A stretch of DNA of 64,000 bases from Apophysomyces variabilis. Its lineage: Eukaryota; Mucoromycota; Mucoromycetes; Mucorales; Mucoraceae. Of the stretch, positions 59,620 to 64,000 are shown piece after piece (the stretch's first letter is position 1; each line of letters begins with the position of its first letter). Both the position numbers and the translations under genes were made by a program. The stretch is from NCBI GenBank assembly GCA_002749535.1, contig MZZL01000404.1, forward strand, positions 405,065 through 469,064. Direction: 5' to 3'. The notes under the pieces are model-generated. The model searched no databases. It was not told the DNA's origin and worked only from the letters and a program-made list of their open reading frames with translations.

Positions 59620-59999
59620 AGTAGCTAGATGCCGGGACGACAGACATTGCTTCGGCCAACGTAGTCGTACGTGTAGTAAAACATTAGTCCTGCCAAAGTA
59701 TTCACAAAGGTAACCATTGCCTGGGCCTATGAATTCTGCAAAGAGTTACAAGGATTGAGTACGCTTGGGACACTCTTGACAAAGTAGGTTTCTTCAATTC
59801 CTTCTGCAAAACAGGTTTTGAACACTTTTTTCCATTCATTACAAGAAAATCGCTGGCGCCTGCGACTATACGCCTTGCAGGCCACAAAGTTTGGCATAGC
59901 TGGTAGAATGACCACGGAATGATGGCGACAGATGGTCTGACTGCGTGACAGTAAAACATTGGCAACTGTCCGGATGCTCATGCATGCACACATCGTCAA
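59620..59999 (-). pseudogene. Possible exons of a decayed gene
   Basis: Two minus-strand pieces: an open stretch at 59999-59730 (NEWKKVFKTCFAEGIEETYF) and, after an AG acceptor near 59725, a piece reading AMVTFVNTLAGLMFYYTYDY that continues VGRSNVCRPG to a TAG near 59628. The join between them would need an unusually short intron. Not recognised; may be chance. Confidence 0.22.
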
Positions 60000-60069
60000 A
60001 CATCGTCAACAGGGACGGCAGTACTTAAACTTCCTTTCTTCCTCGCATCACCCACTTCCAACTTTTAAC

Positions 60070-60493
60070 ATGAAGCTATCTGTTATCCCATTATTTTGCC
60101 CTCGAGTTGTCTTCGACGTGAATTTGGCTTATCAGGGTTCTGAAACTTTTTTGCACCAGATGATCTAACTGGTAATATCACTATTATGGACGGTAAATGC
60201 TATCGGTCTACCTAGTTTTACAGCTGGTCGAATTACAACAACATCAATATGTTGGGAAATTGGATGTACCAGATGAAATTTTGCCCAGGGAGTATCAGAC
60301 CACGCTTCGCATGCAACCAAGCCAAATTTCCGCCCAATTTAAACGTATCCCTGACGGTCTTACTATCTCTTTCGACGTTGAAGGCGTGAAAGAAAAGGAA
60401 CAAACCGTAGAGGGAACTAACATTCGTGTCGGAGGGTTGTTTTTGATACACCTCGAGTATATGTCCGTTTATGGTGTTTTTCTTCTACTATAA
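60070..60493 (+). pseudogene. Decayed unidentified gene
   Basis: An ATG at 60070 opens a short frame (MKLSVIPLFCPRVVF) that could be a damaged signal peptide. A different frame from about 60197 is open for 98 codons and reads coding-like sequence (YVGKLDVPDEILPREYQTTL, RIPDGLTISFDVEGVKEKEQ). The two cannot be joined by a good splice, so frameshifts are likely. Product unknown. Confidence 0.35.
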
Positions 60494-61159
60494 ACAAGTG
60501 TATTGTTCAACGAATGTATTTATCAGTTACTTTCATAAAAGAATCAATGCAGGATATTTATCTGCTACAGACAAAAAAAGTAGTTCGCGTGCCGAACAAG
60601 CTGCTCAAGATCAGTTTTTCCAAAGAATTTGACACCGCTTGTGATTGCAGTTTTTTACAGAACATCTGCACGCCTGAATACTTGCAAGAATAATACTTGC
60701 GAAAATGCTTGTTGTGTGGCCATCAGAAGGTGGCCGGGTAGTGCAAATCATATGAATGTGCTGTATCCAAAGGAAATACAAACAATATTCACATCCTGTG
60801 AGAGCACAAATGACCTACTATTTGAAAATACAACGCTTAAGTGGATCTCTATAATCCTTTTTTTTTAGTCATGCTGAACCGCAGTGAATCCGTCTTCCAA
60901 TAAACGGACACTCCAGTCTCCAAAATGCACGCAGAGTGCTCCGTAGTGGAACGTCCCGCAGTACCGTCTTTGTTGAATGTAAAATAAATTTCAGATTTTT
61001 AGAACTTATTCTGCGGTCATATTTAGATACTTATATAGAAGGGAATCGAGCCACCCGGACGCATCAGCAAAATGTCTTTGCTCGGATACTAGCACGGTAA
61101 GGGTATAATCCTACCAGTCTTGGATCAGAATGCTTCAAATGGTGGAGCTTAAGATGGCA

Positions 61160-61767
61160 TACCAAACTAGGTTACAGTGTTTCAACTTTGGACATAACGG
61201 ATTATGACGATGATGACATTATAGTAAAGGACAACGTCGGAGTGCACACTAGTTTTCACGGGCGCAGCATAAAAGATTACGCTCTATTTGGTTTCCAACA
61301 CGGCCAATGTTATGAGCAAGTGCTTCTCCCATTTACTGCAAACTACAATCAACAGGATTTGGCCATGTGCCTTGCACGTAGATTCAGTACTGTCAACGAA
61401 GCGCATGCTACAGTGTTACGCCTTTTATTACCAGCGATCAATCAATCCAATGACGGGATTTTTTTTTTCGACAGCTGTCAATAACATCGACAGATCAGTC
61501 CATATCGTATCAGAATTCAGTCGCGGAGAGAATAGAAGGACCCGGCTATTACAACTATTATATGTTAAAACCATGATACGGACTAGTCACATATGGTCGA
61601 TAACAGCACCCGTCCTTCGTCATCTTAAAGAAGAGGATTACATTGGTTGGCCTGCAGACGATGACTCTGATGGTGGATATGATACTAGTGAACAGGAGGA
61701 TGGAGAAACGTCTGAGAAAATAAGTGACATTAGCGGTTCTATTGAAGATACGATTCAATACAAATAA
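61160..61767 (+). pseudogene. Unidentified gene with a frameshift at a T10 run
   Basis: The first frame (from about 61120 through MDITDYDDDD at 61188) is open to a TAA at 61482-61484. The second frame, one base away, continues from the same place to 61767, ending in an acidic tail (EEDYIGWPADDDSDGGYDTS). The switch falls on ten Ts at 61459-61468, so a homopolymer indel explains it. Sequence such as GRSIKDYALFGFQHGQCYEQ and LRLLLPAINQSND looks like real protein. I recall no family; it may be transposon-associated. Whether the break is biological or a read error cannot be told here. Confidence 0.42.
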
Positions 61768-62149
61768 AATTTGTTGCAAATGTACAAAGATTGGTATTTT
61801 AGTCATAGTAATAAGGAGAAGGTCCATATTGAAATCGAAGATAACCAGTAGGACACTATACCTATGAACTACCTTTTACAGGCTACGACAGGTAGTGTTT
61901 CTAAAAGCATCTGCATAAAACTGTAAAAACGCTCCAGCCTCTTTTCGGATAGTCCCATGCCAGTTATATCCAACTGATAGACTTCCTGAACTATCAATAA
62001 CTCGAAAAGAGACAAAAATCTACGAGTTTCCATATAAGACTTTTAGACTTTTATTTGTTCTGGGTTGAACCTTGGCAGAAGCGCATCAAGAAAAAGGATA
62101 ATGGGGCCAAACAGTAGCTACTGCTATACAATAATTCATATTGTTGATA

Positions 62150-64000
62150 TTATGGTTTACTGATCACATATTTAAGCAAATACTTCAAAATGCGAATCTT
62201 CTCCACATGTTCACTGATACCTTCGTAGAAGTATTCATCCATGTTTGAGGAGTTGATATACCCCATTATGTCTTCAGTACCAGTAGTTGGGTTTATTTCG
62301 ACATAGGTAGTCAGCCGAGAGCCGTACTCGCTGGGGAATTCCAAATGAATACGGAGCATACCCTTTATATTGGATGGAACACCAGAAGTCTCAAATTCGC
62401 CTCGAATCAATTTCAATGATGGATTTGAGCTGATACCATTGGATCTTAAGAAACTGCATCGAATGTCGCTAGATTTTTCGTTTTCTTGGTGCTCAGTTTC
62501 TGTGAGAGGCTGGGTGCATAACTTGATTACAACAGCACCCGCGTAACGATTGTTGAAAAACCATGCTCTGTCCTGGCATGTGCCATGTCCTTCAATCAAC
62601 ATCTTGCTAGGAGGACGAGCCTTAAGGAACTGGAGATCCGCCCTGATACCATTCGCGTTGTATCCAAATCCACGAGCCGTATTAATTTCGTCAATTTGTA
62701 GTTTAAGTCAGTTGCACCATGTAGGAAATCTTTTCCTTTCAGAAAAGGAAGATCGGCAAGACCAAAGCCATTGAAACGTTGTAATGAGAGTTAAACAAGT
62801 GGTTCCAGCATATCTCCCTCTGCTGTTGAGTTTACACCAAAGTTTTCAATAAGCCGGTTGAATTGATCAAGATATTCTACAAAGACAGAATCCACATTTG
62901 ACATTTTCAGCTCTTCTTCCGCTACCTCTACAATCAATGGCTCGTCCATCACATAATGAACGTCATAATATTCTGACCGCAAACTGCCCAAGGCTATATC
63001 GACAAAATCCGCCTAACACGTGCTTGCAAATGATATCTTGGCACTCTGAAGTTTGTCGGCTAAAACCATGCAGCCGAGCAGATGTGTAATTTCGCCGGCC
63101 TTGTCGTCTTTGATCAGTTGTTGTATCGGATGTCTTATTCCAGCTTTTTCTGTCTTAATCGCCGAATCAAATGCCTCAACCTAAGTTTTTTGTTTGCTGT
63201 TCGATTTAATGTCGGGATGTTGAAAAGGTTCTTTGACCACGCTGATGGTAAAACGAGCCTGTCCTGTAAGCTTACGCCGCTTCGCTGGCGGGAGGGTACA
63301 GTTCAGATATATCGATTATCTCCGATAATATGTCTTGCTGGTTTTGTTCGTTAAAGCACGGGAAGCGAAGGACTTGTTTGAATTTGTCTCCTTAGCAACG
63401 GCAGAGTATACCTGGTCTACATTCAGCAGTGATACTGAAGTTCCAAGGACTATCAGCGTTGCACCTACATTACACAGTGCTGCACGTAACGGTGTACTAA
63501 ATTCACGTTGAAAGCGCTCCTTAACCCGATCGTCGCTATCCAACACATCTCCTATCCTCAATTGTACTGCATTTGGTGCGATGAGTTTGCCAGACAAGGC
63601 GTTCTTTTCTGAAGTTTGAGCTTCATCTAAGGCAAACGCTAACCATTGTTTTTCCTGATGCTCTTTCAGATGTTTTCTCAGATAGGTTTTATCTATATCC
63701 GTTAGGAGCGTTGAATACATCGCATGGATCGTCGTGTAATCATATTTAATTATCTCACAAAGTAATTTACCGATTCTAATAACCCCTCTATTAATCTGCT
63801 CAAGGAAGCACTGCTCCGGCGTGAGTTCGGGAGTGTTAAGGAAAAAAAAGCTTTAAAAATAGCAATCGTGCTATAACTCAATCTGAACACGTTCTTATAC
63901 CAGTAATTTCTTATGTGCGTCATTATCCCGTAAGTCCACCCGTGGTTGTGTGTTTGGAAATCTTGCACAAATAGCTTCGACATCGTTTGCAAGCTTTACA
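62150..64000 (-). pseudogene. Crinkler-like NTPase gene, broken and cut by the window edge
   Basis: A long minus-strand gene enters from the right edge and ends at a TAA at 62150. The NTPase part has a Walker-B-like WLAFALDEAQ (near 63620) and, about 65 residues on, LIVLGTSVSL (sensor-1-like), then a GQARFTISVV segment. This order resembles the ATPase domain of Crinkler (CRN) family effectors and their relatives in fungi and oomycetes; the assignment is from memory and is an inference. The C-terminal part (62150-62602) is intact and unassigned. Breaks: frame changes near 63350-63280 and 62700-62650, and in-frame stops near 63180, 63015 and 62790. Host-nuclear effector, mobile-element or inter-hyphal conflict roles have been proposed for the family; this copy looks dead. 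Confidence 0.5.

Noticed and set aside
62150..62602. The intact 150-codon ORF as a separate gene
   Set aside because: The same frame continues upstream past its first ATG, and other coding-like pieces line up with it, so it is the C-terminal part of the larger broken gene.

Overview
The window looks like nuclear DNA of a filamentous fungus, most likely an early-diverging lineage such as Mucoromycota/Mucorales. Genes carry many short spliceosomal introns (mostly 45-80 nt, GT..AG). There is a chitin synthase fused to a myosin motor, a Rpc31-type RNA polymerase III subunit, Yck-type casein kinase and a cytochrome P450. The TE-rich parts hold repeat families of a kind I recall from Mucoromycota genomes (from memory, unverified). 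Bacterial-style features (operons, Shine-Dalgarno sites, CRISPR) are absent. I found no tRNA or rRNA gene.

Layout. 0.4-13.3 kb is a conserved gene block: a four-LIM protein, a Yar1-like ankyrin protein and Rpc31 (all minus), an SH3/poly-proline actin-patch type protein (plus), an HSL-family esterase (minus) and VPS11 (minus). 13.5-26.3 kb is a transposon island. It contains a nearly perfect 913-bp inverted repeat (13599-14511 / 21238-22149), a 71-base assembly gap and a third partial repeat copy. Between the arms lie a broken DDE-type transposase and several decayed cargo-like genes. Next to it a second 209-bp inverted repeat encloses a Helitron Rep relic and a broken secreted-protein gene, with a Tc1/IS630-like transposase relic at its right border. 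26.4-55.8 kb is again conserved: an AlkB/ALKBH8-type dioxygenase, a coiled-coil protein, a four-EF-hand mitochondrial ATP-Mg/Pi carrier, gamma-glutamyl-phosphate reductase (proline synthesis), myosin-chitin synthase, a Ser/Gln-rich protein, a P450, casein kinase 1, a two-exon small protein and a ZIP zinc transporter. 56-64 kb is sparse and decayed: one clear small secreted protein, several unidentified ORFs and, at the right edge, a broken Crinkler-like NTPase gene that runs out of the window.

How the genes relate. They are ordinary single-gene eukaryotic units. Divergent pairs that share upstream regions are RPC31/SH3, the carrier/PRO2 and chitin synthase/41995 gene. PRO2 and the chitin synthase are convergent with only 107 bp between stop codons. 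Cell-wall and polarity functions recur (LIM protein, SH3 protein, chitin synthase, CK1), but nothing in the sequence shows co-regulation.

The most unusual structure is the long-armed inverted repeat. It continues 397 bp past a recurring terminal motif into what looks like a host gene fragment, so fragments of one gene sit in mirror image on both sides of the element. Exon boundaries throughout are my own reading from splice signals and frame, and have not been tested against RNA data.
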